In this document: positions 43,497-51,185 of the stretch, piece after piece
Layout: every line of letters starts with the position of its first letter
How positions within the stretch are numbered: the stretch's first letter is position 1
NCBI RefSeq assembly: GCF_034670005.1
Contig: NZ_JAXMOH010000001.1
Coordinates: forward strand, 124,001 to 188,000
DNA: 64,000 nt
Source of the DNA: Thalassobius sp034670005
Lineage (GTDB): Bacteria > Pseudomonadota > Alphaproteobacteria > Rhodobacterales > Rhodobacteraceae
Direction: 5' to 3'
The notes under the pieces: model-generated
Told to the model about the DNA's origin: nothing
Database searches by the model: none
The model's input: the letters and a program-made list of their open reading frames with translations, nothing else
Program-made: the position numbers and the translations under genes

Positions 43497-44665
43497 GCTG
43501 GATCAAAACGGGCACGATCAGTGTCACCAATGGCAGCGCCACGGTCACAGGTGCCGGAACAAGCTGGGTCGGCACCGCACAGGCTGGATATGGCATCCTC
43601 ATGCCGAATGGTCTGCTTTACGAAATCGAGGGGGTGGTGAGCGACGCGTCGATCACGCTGGCCAAGGTATACGAAGGCACGACGCAGACCGGCCAAGCTT
43701 ACGCCATTGTCCCGACGCAGGGTCTGACCGCTGTCCTTGTTGATGCGGTCAATGCGCTGATGACCAACTATCAGGGCGTCTATGACACCATCGGTCAGGG
43801 CAAGTTCCCGGATGGGTCGCTGAGTGCGGGTGGGGTGCGGTTTACCAGTGATGAAGACACCGGCATCCGACGCACTGCAGCGAATGCCGCTTCTTTGATG
43901 GCCGGTGGGGCCGACATCATTGAGTGGCTGTCTAGCAGCATTAAGCTTCACAAGACGGTAACTGGTGATGCCGTGCAGTCAAGCGCCACAGACACCACCG
44001 CTGGGGTGTTGCTGACGCTGGGTGCTTTCGGGCTGGGCAACCTATCTGGCCCTCCCCTATGGCCGAATACCTCCCTCAATGACTGCACCGGCGTTGGGGC
44101 AGGAATATATGGCGTTAATGGTGATCATGACCTTGATGGGCGTCTTGGGGCTGTTGGGGTTGTTTACTTTACCCCTAGAATTAATTCACTCAACCAGTTT
44201 GTTCAGACATTTTATACGACTAGCGGGGAAATCTACAATCGTGCGTCAAATGGCGGAACTATAGATGATCCGGTGTGGGATTGGCAGTCTGTACTCAGGT
44301 CGACAACGGGCGGGATCACAACGATCAACGGTGCGGTCATCCAGGCGCTCACTATCACTATTGCCGATGACGCCGTAGGCGAAGTGGAGCCAAAAAATAA
44401 AGGCGGATATATATTTTTATCATCAGATAACGATAACGACTATCCGGGTAGCGTTACCCCGGTGGTTGCATGGTTCGATGTCGGTACGTCATCGGCATGT
44501 TTCCAAATTTTCACCGCTGCGCGAGGAGCGGTGTCCACTGGCGCGATGACTGGCACAACTGGGACGGACGACTACATTACTGTTTCCGCGCACTCCGACG
44601 GTAAGCTCTATATCGAAAATAGGAGCGGTCAGTCCAGAAAATACACAATTCACATTTTGGGGTAA
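43493..44665 (+). CDS. tail fibre / receptor-binding protein
   Basis: 390 residues. The N-terminus (SWIKTGTISVTNGSATVTGA) is a conserved attachment domain found on many siphophage tail fibre proteins. The middle, MAGGADIIEWLSSSIKLHKT, is a shaft. The C-terminal third (from about base 44,100) is clearly AT-richer than the rest of the phage, typical of a swapped receptor-binding tip. GGAG precedes ATG 43493. Confidence 0.78.
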   Translation: MSWIKTGTISVTNGSATVTGAGTSWVGTAQAGYGILMPNGLLYEIEGVVSDASITLAKVYEGTTQTGQAYAIVPTQGLTAVLVDAVNALMTNYQGVYDTIGQGKFPDGSLSAGGVRFTSDEDTGIRRTAANAASLMAGGADIIEWLSSSIKLHKTVTGDAVQSSATDTTAGVLLTLGAFGLGNLSGPPLWPNTSLNDCTGVGAGIYGVNGDHDLDGRLGAVGVVYFTPRINSLNQFVQTFYTTSGEIYNRASNGGTIDDPVWDWQSVLRSTTGGITTINGAVIQALTITIADDAVGEVEPKNKGGYIFLSSDNDNDYPGSVTPVVAWFDVGTSSACFQIFTAARGAVSTGAMTGTTGTDDYITVSAHSDGKLYIENRSGQSRKYTIHILG

Positions 44666-44670
44666 CGGAA

Positions 44671-45192
44671 ATGCAAACAAATAAAATCAGCGCAACTAAG
44701 TGGCAGATAGTTGACGATACCGACCCGGAAACCGTGGCAATCTCCACCTTCTTCGGTCGGCCCGGCATGACCGAAGCGGAAGTGATCGCCTCGTATGCCG
44801 AAGCAAAAAACCCACCAGCCCCAAGCGAGGCACAGCTGCGGCAGCTGAAGTTTTCCGCTTTGTCCGATCTCCGCTGGCAGCGCGAGACCGGTGGGCTGGA
44901 CCTCACCGGCGGTGCGCGGATTGTCACCACCCGCGAGAGCCAAGCGCAGATCGCTGCCACGGTCCAGTCTATCAGTGCGGGGATGATCTCTGAGCCGATT
45001 GACTGGAAGCTTGCAAGCGGCTGGCAGCAACTCACCACGGCGCAGATACTCGCCATTGCAGGTGCTGTCGCTGCGCATGTCAAAGCCTGCTTTGCTGCGG
45101 AACGGGCCGTCTCTGAGCAGATGGACCTCGTGACAGGCGATCTGTCCGGTTTCGACATCAAGGCGGCCTTCGACGCGGCTTATAGCGCCTGA
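44671..45192 (+). CDS. DUF4376 fibre-associated protein
   Basis: 173 residues with the DUF4376 pattern: LKFSALSDLRWQRETGGLDL and TRESQAQIAATVQSISAGMI. DUF4376 proteins follow tail fibre genes and probably help fibre folding or form an adhesin tip. Starts 5 bases after the fibre stop. Confidence 0.78.
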   Translation: MQTNKISATKWQIVDDTDPETVAISTFFGRPGMTEAEVIASYAEAKNPPAPSEAQLRQLKFSALSDLRWQRETGGLDLTGGARIVTTRESQAQIAATVQSISAGMISEPIDWKLASGWQQLTTAQILAIAGAVAAHVKACFAAERAVSEQMDLVTGDLSGFDIKAAFDAAYSA

Positions 45193-45335
45193 CCTTAGCG
45201 GGAGGCCGGACCGCGCATAAACGCGGCCCGACACGGGGCCTAAACTTCTCACAGCAGGACCCCGCCGACCAGACTAAGCTTATGGCCGCTCCTCACCCAC
45301 CGGTGGGCGGCCCCAAGCTAAAGCGATTCTACCGA

Positions 45336-45539
45336 ATGGAGAAAGAGCAACGTTGCGCCCAATGCGGCCGACTGCTATTCAAGATGATAGGTCTCGTGAT
45401 CAGCGGATCGATCTCGATCAAATGCCCGCGATGCCGTATTCTTAACACCCTGAGGCCCCTAGAGAGCCCTTCACCCAAGCGACCAGATCGCGACGGAAAA
45501 GAGGTCTCATGTGGCTGTTTGTCCCACCTCAAGACATGA
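45336..45539 (+). CDS. Com-like zinc regulator
   Basis: 67 residues from ATG 45336 (an upstream in-frame ATG at 45282 would give 85; neither has a good Shine-Dalgarno, and the shorter form matches Com length). CAQCGRLLFK and IKCPRCRILN align closely with Mu Com (CKNCNKLLFK and IRCPRCKRH). Com binds mom mRNA and exposes its start. Here the gene overlaps a cytosine methyltransferase by 29 bases, just as com overlaps mom. Post-transcriptional control of the methyltransferase is inferred. Confidence 0.82.
   Translation: MEKEQRCAQCGRLLFKMIGLVISGSISIKCPRCRILNTLRPLESPSPKRPDRDGKEVSCGCLSHLKT
45501..45530 (+). promoter_or_regulatory. possible start-sequestering hairpin of the methyltransferase
   Basis: The Shine-Dalgarno (AAAGAGG) and GTG start can pair downstream: GAG 45501-45503 with CTC 45528-45530, and GTGG 45511-45514 with CCAC 45524-45527. 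This mimics the translation-inhibiting structure that Mu Com melts. No folding energy was computed. Confidence 0.4.
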
Positions 45540-46416
45540 AGAAATTTTCGGCGTCAGCCTTTGTGCTGGCGTCGGAGGACTGGATCTCGGGCTGCACCTG
45601 GCAGAACCCGGATATCGAACCGTGTGCTATGTCGAGCGAAACAGTTTCGCCGCGGCCACTCTCGTGGCGCGGATGGCGGACGCGTCCCTGGCTGCGGCTC
45701 CTGTCTGGGACGATCTGCGATCCTTCGACGGCCGAGCGTGGCGCGGAAAGGTTCATCTCCTCTCTGCCGGATATCCCTGCCAGCCGTTCACGCTCTCTGG
45801 GCTACGCCGCGGCGAGGACGACCCCCGCCACCTATGGCCGCAGGTCGCGCGCATCGTCGAGGAGATCGGCCCGGAATGGTGCTTCTTCGAAAACGTCCCC
45901 GGCCATCTCACCCTCGGCCTCCAGGACGTCGCCCGAGACCTTCAAAGAATGGGCTACCGGGTTGCAGCGTGTGTCCTATCAGCGGCGGAAGTCGGCGGGT
46001 CGCATACCCGCGAAAGGTTGTTCATTCTGGGCCACGCCGACCTTCAAAGGATCGGGGAATCGCGCCTGCATCCAGATCGGCCCGAGCGGGTTGGCGTTTC
46101 GCAACGATCTGAACCAAACGGGCAGCCAGATGGGGCTGAAGAACCAGGTAGTGTCCTGGACACTCCTGTGGGATCTGCTGACGGCTGTAGGCTGGACGGG
46201 TACGCGCTTCCCCACTTCCCACCCGAACCGGGTGATATTGCTAAATGGCGAGAAACACTCGACCAACGGCCTGACCTTAAACCCAGCCTTCTCCGATTGG
46301 ATCATGGGCTGGCCTCCGGGATGGACCGAACCGCTGCGGCCGGTAACGGGGTGGTCCCGTTGGCTGCGGCACGGGCGTGGATCATGCTAAGAGAGGCGTT
46401 GGCCGATACATCATGA
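45511..46416 (+). CDS. C5 DNA cytosine methyltransferase
   Basis: 301 residues with all key motifs: I SLCAGVGGLDLG (16-27), IV GYPCQPF with catalytic Cys90, VI FFENVPG (Glu127), VIII TRERLFILG (166-174) and X AAGNGVVPLAAARAW near the end. It would methylate cytosine in phage or host DNA, most likely protecting phage DNA from restriction. GTG 45511 has AAAGAGG 6 bases upstream. A second frame open along the whole gene also ends in a methyltransferase-like tail; see findings. Confidence 0.92.
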   Translation: MAVCPTSRHEEIFGVSLCAGVGGLDLGLHLAEPGYRTVCYVERNSFAAATLVARMADASLAAAPVWDDLRSFDGRAWRGKVHLLSAGYPCQPFTLSGLRRGEDDPRHLWPQVARIVEEIGPEWCFFENVPGHLTLGLQDVARDLQRMGYRVAACVLSAAEVGGSHTRERLFILGHADLQRIGESRLHPDRPERVGVSQRSEPNGQPDGAEEPGSVLDTPVGSADGCRLDGYALPHFPPEPGDIAKWRETLDQRPDLKPSLLRLDHGLASGMDRTAAAGNGVVPLAAARAWIMLREALADTS

Positions 46417-46481
46417 CCCCTTTGCCTTGATCAACTGCGTAGTTTCAAGCAGTGTACGTGAAAGTTGATTCTGAGTATAAT

Positions 46482-47072
46482 ATGACTATCCCTGATTTTG
46501 CCTCAAACGGGTGCTTGCCTCCTTTCGTCAACGGGAATCCGACCAACCCGGCGCATAGATCTCCTTATGACACGAGCATGTTTCAAGTTGTCGAACGTTT
46601 CTGCTCCTCTGGTGAACGAGCAAAACTCCTTTTGGGATTGAACGAATACCGCAAGCACCTATTCGAAGGGGGTTTCGTCAGTGGCTCTCAGTGGGTAGAC
46701 GGAAGTTTCGTCGAGGACGTTGAAGCCAAGCATAATCGCCCCCCCAGCGATATTGACGTAGTCACGTTGTTTCACCGGCCGCTCAAATACCAAATTGACC
46801 AAGCGACGTGGGTTGATGACTACCAGAAAACTCTTCATCGGGAGTTCTTTGATACTGGTCGGATGAAAGCTACCTTCAGGTGTGATACATACGCTATTGA
46901 TCTAGACGCCGGTGCGAGCTCGCTGGTTCGCGACACTGTGTACTGGGGAGGCCTGTTTAGTGACATTCGCGGATCAACAGAAAAGAAAGGAATTCTCTGC
47001 ATACCGCTAGCAGTCGACAAAGCGGAGTTCTTCGCGGTTAGAGATGCAATAGGGAGGAATTGCAATGTCTGA
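46482..47072 (+). CDS. nucleotidyltransferase-like protein (DUF6932-like)
   Basis: 196 residues, AT-richer than the phage. GSQWVDGSFVEDVEAKHNRP then PSDIDVVTLFHRP matches the G-S...D-x-D core of the nucleotidyltransferase fold as seen in DUF6932. Whether it is catalytic is unknown. It starts at ATG 46482 (GTG 46452 also possible) and overlaps its partner gene by 8 bases. The right end is where Mu-like phages carry non-essential cargo, so anti-phage or toxin-related function is possible. Confidence 0.68.
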   Translation: MTIPDFASNGCLPPFVNGNPTNPAHRSPYDTSMFQVVERFCSSGERAKLLLGLNEYRKHLFEGGFVSGSQWVDGSFVEDVEAKHNRPPSDIDVVTLFHRPLKYQIDQATWVDDYQKTLHREFFDTGRMKATFRCDTYAIDLDAGASSLVRDTVYWGGLFSDIRGSTEKKGILCIPLAVDKAEFFAVRDAIGRNCNV

Positions 47073-48012
47073 TCTGCTGTCCATTGCCGACCTCCGCCAT
47101 CAAAAGGCTGAGCTTGAGGCACTGATTCAGAGCATTGACTCGCCATCGGACATCGTGGCGAAAATGAACTATGAGTCTCGTCTGAGGTCTATCTCAGAAA
47201 AACTTCAGTTGGCCGAGCAGAAAGATGCGAACATCGCTGAGGTGTCGGTGCTCTTCGACGGAAGCCCAGTTCGCGGGACTTCCTCAATTGATGCGGGTTT
47301 CGCTGCTCATGCCCTACTGCACTTTCAGGGGATTGTGACGCGACTATTTTCGTCCAGCCTAAAAGGCCAGTTACAAAGTAAAGGGAAAATCAAGGGGTCA
47401 GATCTGGCGCAGCTAAACCTGAGCGGGCTAGCTACAGGATCGTTTGGCTTTGTGCTTGAGGAAAAAAATGCGGATCAGTCTAGTGTTATGAAGACCCCGC
47501 TTAGGGAAGCCATAGAAGAAGCCGCCGCCCTGTTTGAAGAACTTTCTCAAGAGGACGATGAAGATTTTCTCATCGACGTAAATGACATCAATCCACGTGT
47601 TTTTAACGAGATCAGCAGCTTCTTTAACCACCTAGAAAAGAACAATGCTACGTTTAAGGCCCACCTGCGCGACAAATCATGTTCGCTGGACCATGCTGCC
47701 ATTCATCGCGCATATACAAGAATCTCTGCGACCGAAGTGAATATACGAAAAGAGACATGGATTGGTAAGCTGGTTGGACTGACCCCAATCAAGCGAAGCT
47801 TCGAGTTCAGAAAGCATGATGAGCAGACAGTTCATACCGGGAAGTTTAGCCAGCAAATCAGTCAGGACTACTTAGAGCGCATCGAGCGCCACGATGGCTT
47901 CATGCTGGGAGCCACATATAGAGCAACGATCGAGGTTGGAACGTTGAGGAAACCTGACGGCTCTGTGAGTACTACCTACACTGCGCTGGACCTTCAGGAG
48001 GTTAGTGAGTGA
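47065..48012 (+). CDS. cargo protein of unknown function, partner of NTase-like gene
   Basis: 315 residues, not recognised. An N-terminal coiled coil (HQKAELEALIQSIDSPSDIV then RLRSISEKLQLAEQKDANIA) precedes a mixed domain with an acidic patch, LFEELSQEDDEDFLIDVNDI, and a beta-rich C-terminus. GGGAGGA lies 7 bases before the ATG. Base composition is clearly lower in GC than the phage structural genes. Tight coupling to the NTase-like gene suggests a two-gene module. Confidence 0.7.
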   Translation: MSDLLSIADLRHQKAELEALIQSIDSPSDIVAKMNYESRLRSISEKLQLAEQKDANIAEVSVLFDGSPVRGTSSIDAGFAAHALLHFQGIVTRLFSSSLKGQLQSKGKIKGSDLAQLNLSGLATGSFGFVLEEKNADQSSVMKTPLREAIEEAAALFEELSQEDDEDFLIDVNDINPRVFNEISSFFNHLEKNNATFKAHLRDKSCSLDHAAIHRAYTRISATEVNIRKETWIGKLVGLTPIKRSFEFRKHDEQTVHTGKFSQQISQDYLERIERHDGFMLGATYRATIEVGTLRKPDGSVSTTYTALDLQEVSE

Positions 48013-48132
48013 AGCCTATCTACGTTGGCAACTGTTCAATGACGCTTTTAGCACCGTTCAAGTAGTACTGTTTCGTCGGAACACTTAGCTCAAGCTTGGG
48101 GGGTAACGTCAGGCCGCCCTCTCAAAAACCGT

Positions 48133-48180
48133 TCTGCTGCAGACATAAGTGTCAAACACTGCAAATTTCGCTGACCGGCT
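48133..48180 (+). repeat. 48-bp direct repeat, right copy
   Basis: 47 of 48 bases match 8471-8518, same orientation. Confidence 0.9.
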
Positions 48181-48201
48181 ACACCGGCTACAACCGGCTA
48201 C
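48174..48201 (+). repeat. three tandem ACCGGCTAC units
   Basis: ACCGGCTAC at 48174-48182, 48183-48191 and 48193-48201. The left copy of the 48-bp repeat diverges (ACCGGCTGT) exactly where these units begin. Confidence 0.85.
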
Positions 48202-48456
48202 AGCTACATCTGGCAGACGCCGCTTGTCACACCGCTTGCGAACGCAAAGCGGGCCGGCTTGTGCCTCAATATTCAGCGCGAACATGCCATTCATCCACAA
48301 CTTATTGCGGTTATCCCCAAAATTTAGCTTTACAGGGGAATCTTTGAAGCCCACCATATCTTGTAGGACGGGGGGACACGTCCCCGACCATTAGAGCAGG
48401 CAACAAGCGCTTGGGGCGCGAATTCGCCCTAGTGCCAAGCAAAATGAGGTGGCGTC

Positions 48457-48957
48457 ATGGCATTGTCCGAGCAGTTTTTGCATGAAGATCTGCACCCGAT
48501 AGATATCGTCGAATATATCGCCGAACATCACCAATGGGATTTCGACCGGATCGGTGAAGATCAGATCGCCATGGTCGTCGAAGGTCAGTGGCGCAACTAC
48601 ACCCTGACTCTGGCATGGTCGGCACATGATGAAACGCTGCGGTTGATCTGCACCTTTGAAATGGAACCACCCAAGGACCGGATTCCGTCACTTTATGAAA
48701 CCCTGAACGCGGTCAATGATCAATGCTGGGCAGGGTCTTTCACCTTCTGGGCGGAACAGAACCTGATGGTGTATCGCTATGGTCTGGTACTGGCGGGCGG
48801 GCAGGAAGCCTGCGCCGAACAGATCGACACCATGATCAATGCCGCCGTGCTGAGCTCAGAACGCTATTACCCGGCGCTGCAACTGGTGGTGTGGGGAAAC
48901 CGCTCAACCGAAAACGCAATGCAGGTCGCCATTGCAGAGGCTTACGGCCGCGCGTAA
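48457..48957 (+). CDS. YbjN domain-containing protein
   Basis: 166 residues of the YbjN family (type III chaperone-like fold). Landmarks: HPIDIVEYIAEHHQWDFDRI, LICTFEMEPPKDRIPSLYET, and NRSTENAMQVAIAEAYG. It lies directly upstream of proC, the usual arrangement in Rhodobacterales. Function is not firmly known; in enterobacteria YbjN affects motility and stress. A GGTGG precedes the ATG. Confidence 0.85.
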   Translation: MALSEQFLHEDLHPIDIVEYIAEHHQWDFDRIGEDQIAMVVEGQWRNYTLTLAWSAHDETLRLICTFEMEPPKDRIPSLYETLNAVNDQCWAGSFTFWAEQNLMVYRYGLVLAGGQEACAEQIDTMINAAVLSSERYYPALQLVVWGNRSTENAMQVAIAEAYGRA

Positions 48958-48997
48958 CACTGCCCCCCAAACCGGAAAGTAAGGCAAGGGGGATTTC

Positions 48998-49813
48998 ATG
49001 GATATGGATCATGTCGCCAGCAATGGCTTGGTTTTGCTGGGCTGCGGCAAGATGGGATCGGCGATGCTGGCCGGTTGGCTGAAGCAGGGATTACCAGCCA
49101 AATCGGTCTGGGTGATCGACCCTAAACCATCTGACTGGCTGCAATCGACCGGCGTTCATATCAACGCGGATTTGCCGAAAACTCCCGCCGTGGTCTTGAT
49201 CGCGGTCAAGCCACAGATGATGGGTGATGCGCTGCCCACGCTGGCGGCGATGGGCAATGGCAAAACCGTGTTCATTTCGGTCGCCGCAGGCACCCCGATC
49301 GCGCAATTCGAACAGGTTCTTGGCTCCCAAACCCCGATCGTGCGGGCGATGCCCAACACCCCTGCCGCCATTGGCCGGGGCATCACCGCGATCATCGGCA
49401 ACGCCCATGTGAGCGGTGCTGCGCTGAATCTGGCCGAGACGTTGCTGACCGCCGTGGGTCAGGTTGTGCGGCTGGAAAGCGAAGACCAGATGGATGCGGT
49501 CACCGGTCTGTCCGGGTCCGGCCCGGCCTATGTGTTCCACCTGATCGAAACGCTGGCCGCTGCGGGGCAGGCTCAGGGTCTTTCCGCCGAACTGGCGATG
49601 CAACTGGCCAAGGCGACGGTGGCAGGTGCCGGGGCGCTGGCCGAAGAGGCAGAAGAAGATCCGGCGCAGCTGCGGATCAATGTGACCAGCCCCAACGGCA
49701 CAACGCAGGCAGCACTAGAGGTATTGATGGATGAAACGAACGGCTTCCCGGCGCTGCTGAAACGCGCGGTCAAGGCAGCCACCGACCGTTCGAAGGAGCT
49801 GGCCAATGGCTGA
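48998..49813 (+). CDS. proC: pyrroline-5-carboxylate reductase
   Basis: 271 residues; last step of proline synthesis (P5C to proline with NAD(P)H). N-terminal Rossmann motif GCGKMGSAML (residues 16-25), RAMPNTPAAIGRGITAI in the middle, and the C-terminal signatures LSGSGPAYVFHLIE and NVTSPNGTTQAAL (usually TSPGGTT). Overlaps the csaA-like gene by 8 bases. Confidence 0.95.
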   Translation: MDMDHVASNGLVLLGCGKMGSAMLAGWLKQGLPAKSVWVIDPKPSDWLQSTGVHINADLPKTPAVVLIAVKPQMMGDALPTLAAMGNGKTVFISVAAGTPIAQFEQVLGSQTPIVRAMPNTPAAIGRGITAIIGNAHVSGAALNLAETLLTAVGQVVRLESEDQMDAVTGLSGSGPAYVFHLIETLAAAGQAQGLSAELAMQLAKATVAGAGALAEEAEEDPAQLRINVTSPNGTTQAALEVLMDETNGFPALLKRAVKAATDRSKELANG

Positions 49814-50144
49814 AATCAGTTTTGACGATTTCATGAAAGTGGATATTCGCGCCGGACGCGTGGTCCGGGCCGAACCCTACCCCGAGGCGCGGACACCCGC
49901 GATCAAGATGTGGATCGATTTCGGAGACGAAATCGGCGAGAAGAAGACCTCGGCTCAGGTCACTGCGCATTACACTCCCGAAAGCCTGACTGGCAAAATG
50001 GTGATGGCGGTGGTCAATTTCCCGCCGCGCCAGATTGGCAAGTTCATGTCCGAGGTTCTGGTTCTCGGCGTGTCGGACCCCGAGGGCGGCATCGTTCTGG
50101 TCGCCCCGGATCAGGAAGTCCCCCTGGGCGGGAGAATGCATTGA
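49806..50144 (+). CDS. CsaA-like tRNA-binding protein
   Basis: 112 residues, tRNA-binding OB-fold of the CsaA/YgjH/EMAP-II type: DFMKVDIRAGRVVRAEPYPE and FMSEVLVLGVSDPEGG, close to the family's typical length. It may bind tRNA or act as a chaperone. Coupled to proC and to the next gene (stop inside its TTG start). Confidence 0.88.
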   Translation: MAEISFDDFMKVDIRAGRVVRAEPYPEARTPAIKMWIDFGDEIGEKKTSAQVTAHYTPESLTGKMVMAVVNFPPRQIGKFMSEVLVLGVSDPEGGIVLVAPDQEVPLGGRMH

Positions 50145-51103
50145 CACGCAAAACACCCCGGGTGTTGATCGCCCGCCCGATGCCGCCCGCCGTGATGGCG
50201 CGTGCCGAAGCCCTGTTCGATGTCGAAATCCGCGACAGCAACATCCCGATGACCGGGTCGGAAATGCGCTCGGCGCTGGCGCTTTATGACGGCATGATGC
50301 CAACGCTGGGGGACCGGTTTTCGGCCGATATCTTTGCCGAATTCGGTCGACCGCGTTGCAAGATTCTGGCGAATTTCGGGGTTGGCTATAATCATATCGA
50401 CGTCGCGGCGGCGCGCGATCACGGGGTGACGGTCAGCAATACACCGGGCGCAGTCACCGATGCGACCGCCGATATTGCGATGACACTGCTGCTGATGAGC
50501 GCCCGGCGCGCCGCAGAAGGCGAAAGACTGGTACGGTCGGGCAACTGGACCGGCTGGCACCCGACCCAGATGCTGGGTCAGCAGGTCAGCGGAAAAACGG
50601 TGGGCATTATCGGCATGGGCCGGATTGGGCAGGCAATCGCGCAGCGCTGCCATTTCGGCTTCGGGATGCAGGTGCTTTACTCCAACAGGTCGCGCAAAGA
50701 AGTCGGCCTTCCAGCCCGTCAGGTCAGCCTGATCGAATTGGCCGAACAGTCTGATTTCATTGTCGTCGCGGTTCCCGGCGGCGCCGAAACCCATCACATG
50801 ATCGGGACCGCGGTTTTCGACGCGATGCAGGACCACGCCCATTTCATCAATATCGCGCGCGGCGATGTTGTCGACGAGGCGGCGCTGGTCGACGCCTTGC
50901 AGGCCGGGCGCATCGGCGGGGCGGGACTGGATGTTTACGAATTCGAACCCGAGGTGCCGCAGGCGCTGACCCGGCTCGACAATGTCACACTGCTGCCACA
51001 TCTCGGCACTGCGGCGCTGGACGTTCGGACCGCGATGGGACTGATGGCGTTGGATAACCTGAAGGCGTTCTTTGATGGGGAAACACCGCCGAACGCGGTT
51101 TGA
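50141..51103 (+). CDS. D-2-hydroxyacid dehydrogenase (glyoxylate/hydroxypyruvate reductase type)
   Basis: 320 residues. NAD-binding motif GIIGMGRIGQAIA, catalytic Arg in NIARGDVVDE, Glu in DVYEFEPEV and His in LLPHLGTAA, so the active site is complete. Most similar in style to glyoxylate/hydroxypyruvate reductases, which in roseobacters serve serine-cycle or glycolate metabolism. The start is TTG 50141, preceded by GGGAG at 6 bases and overlapping the csaA-like stop (TTGA). Confidence 0.9.
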   Translation: MTRKTPRVLIARPMPPAVMARAEALFDVEIRDSNIPMTGSEMRSALALYDGMMPTLGDRFSADIFAEFGRPRCKILANFGVGYNHIDVAAARDHGVTVSNTPGAVTDATADIAMTLLLMSARRAAEGERLVRSGNWTGWHPTQMLGQQVSGKTVGIIGMGRIGQAIAQRCHFGFGMQVLYSNRSRKEVGLPARQVSLIELAEQSDFIVVAVPGGAETHHMIGTAVFDAMQDHAHFINIARGDVVDEAALVDALQAGRIGGAGLDVYEFEPEVPQALTRLDNVTLLPHLGTAALDVRTAMGLMALDNLKAFFDGETPPNAV

Positions 51104-51185
51104 ATCGATCAACTTCCCCAGGGGCAAGGGTTGACCCAGACCCATCTCTGGGGTGATCTGGGGGACACGTTTCTTGGGGGATCAG

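Larger units (their letters stand above)
8700..48132. mobile_element. Mu-type transposable prophage with siphovirus-like tail (ends approximate)
   Basis: About 39.4 kb, bounded by the two 48-bp repeat copies. It has a complete set: repressor, transposase and target-binding ATPase, Mor/C-like activator, lysis, small and large terminase, portal, head morphogenesis, protease/scaffold, major head protein, tail tube, tape measure, hub, fibres and a DNA methyltransferase. Head genes are Mu-like. The tail tube, G/G-T chaperone, Dit-like and hub genes are of non-contractile type, as in B3/D3112-like or RcapMu-like phages. All recognised genes are open, so it may be functional. Exact TG...CA ends and target duplication could not be fixed. 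Confidence 0.9.
48013..48456. other. non-coding right junction of the prophage
   Basis: 444 bases with no convincing gene. TTCAA-type motifs at 48034 and 48056 echo the left end. The right copy of the 48-bp repeat is at 48133-48180, followed by three 9-bp tandem repeats. A GGGGACACGTCCCC palindrome lies at 48372-48385. The phage ends somewhere between 48,013 and the 48-bp repeat, or within it. The rest is the upstream region of ybjN. Confidence 0.6.

Noticed and set aside
43106..43951. Long minus-strand frame opposite the fibre genes
   Set aside because: Shadow frame of high-GC coding sequence on the other strand; the plus-strand genes are well supported.
8513..48188. CCGGC next to a TG (8513-8517) and after a CA (48184-48188), a possible 5-bp target duplication with TG...CA ends
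   Set aside because: CCGGC is part of both the 48-bp repeat and the 9-bp tandem units, so the match carries little information; ends left open.
48109..48357. 82-codon minus-strand frame across the right 48-bp repeat
   Set aside because: Composed of repeat-derived, Cys/Arg-rich sequence with no domain; not supported as a gene.
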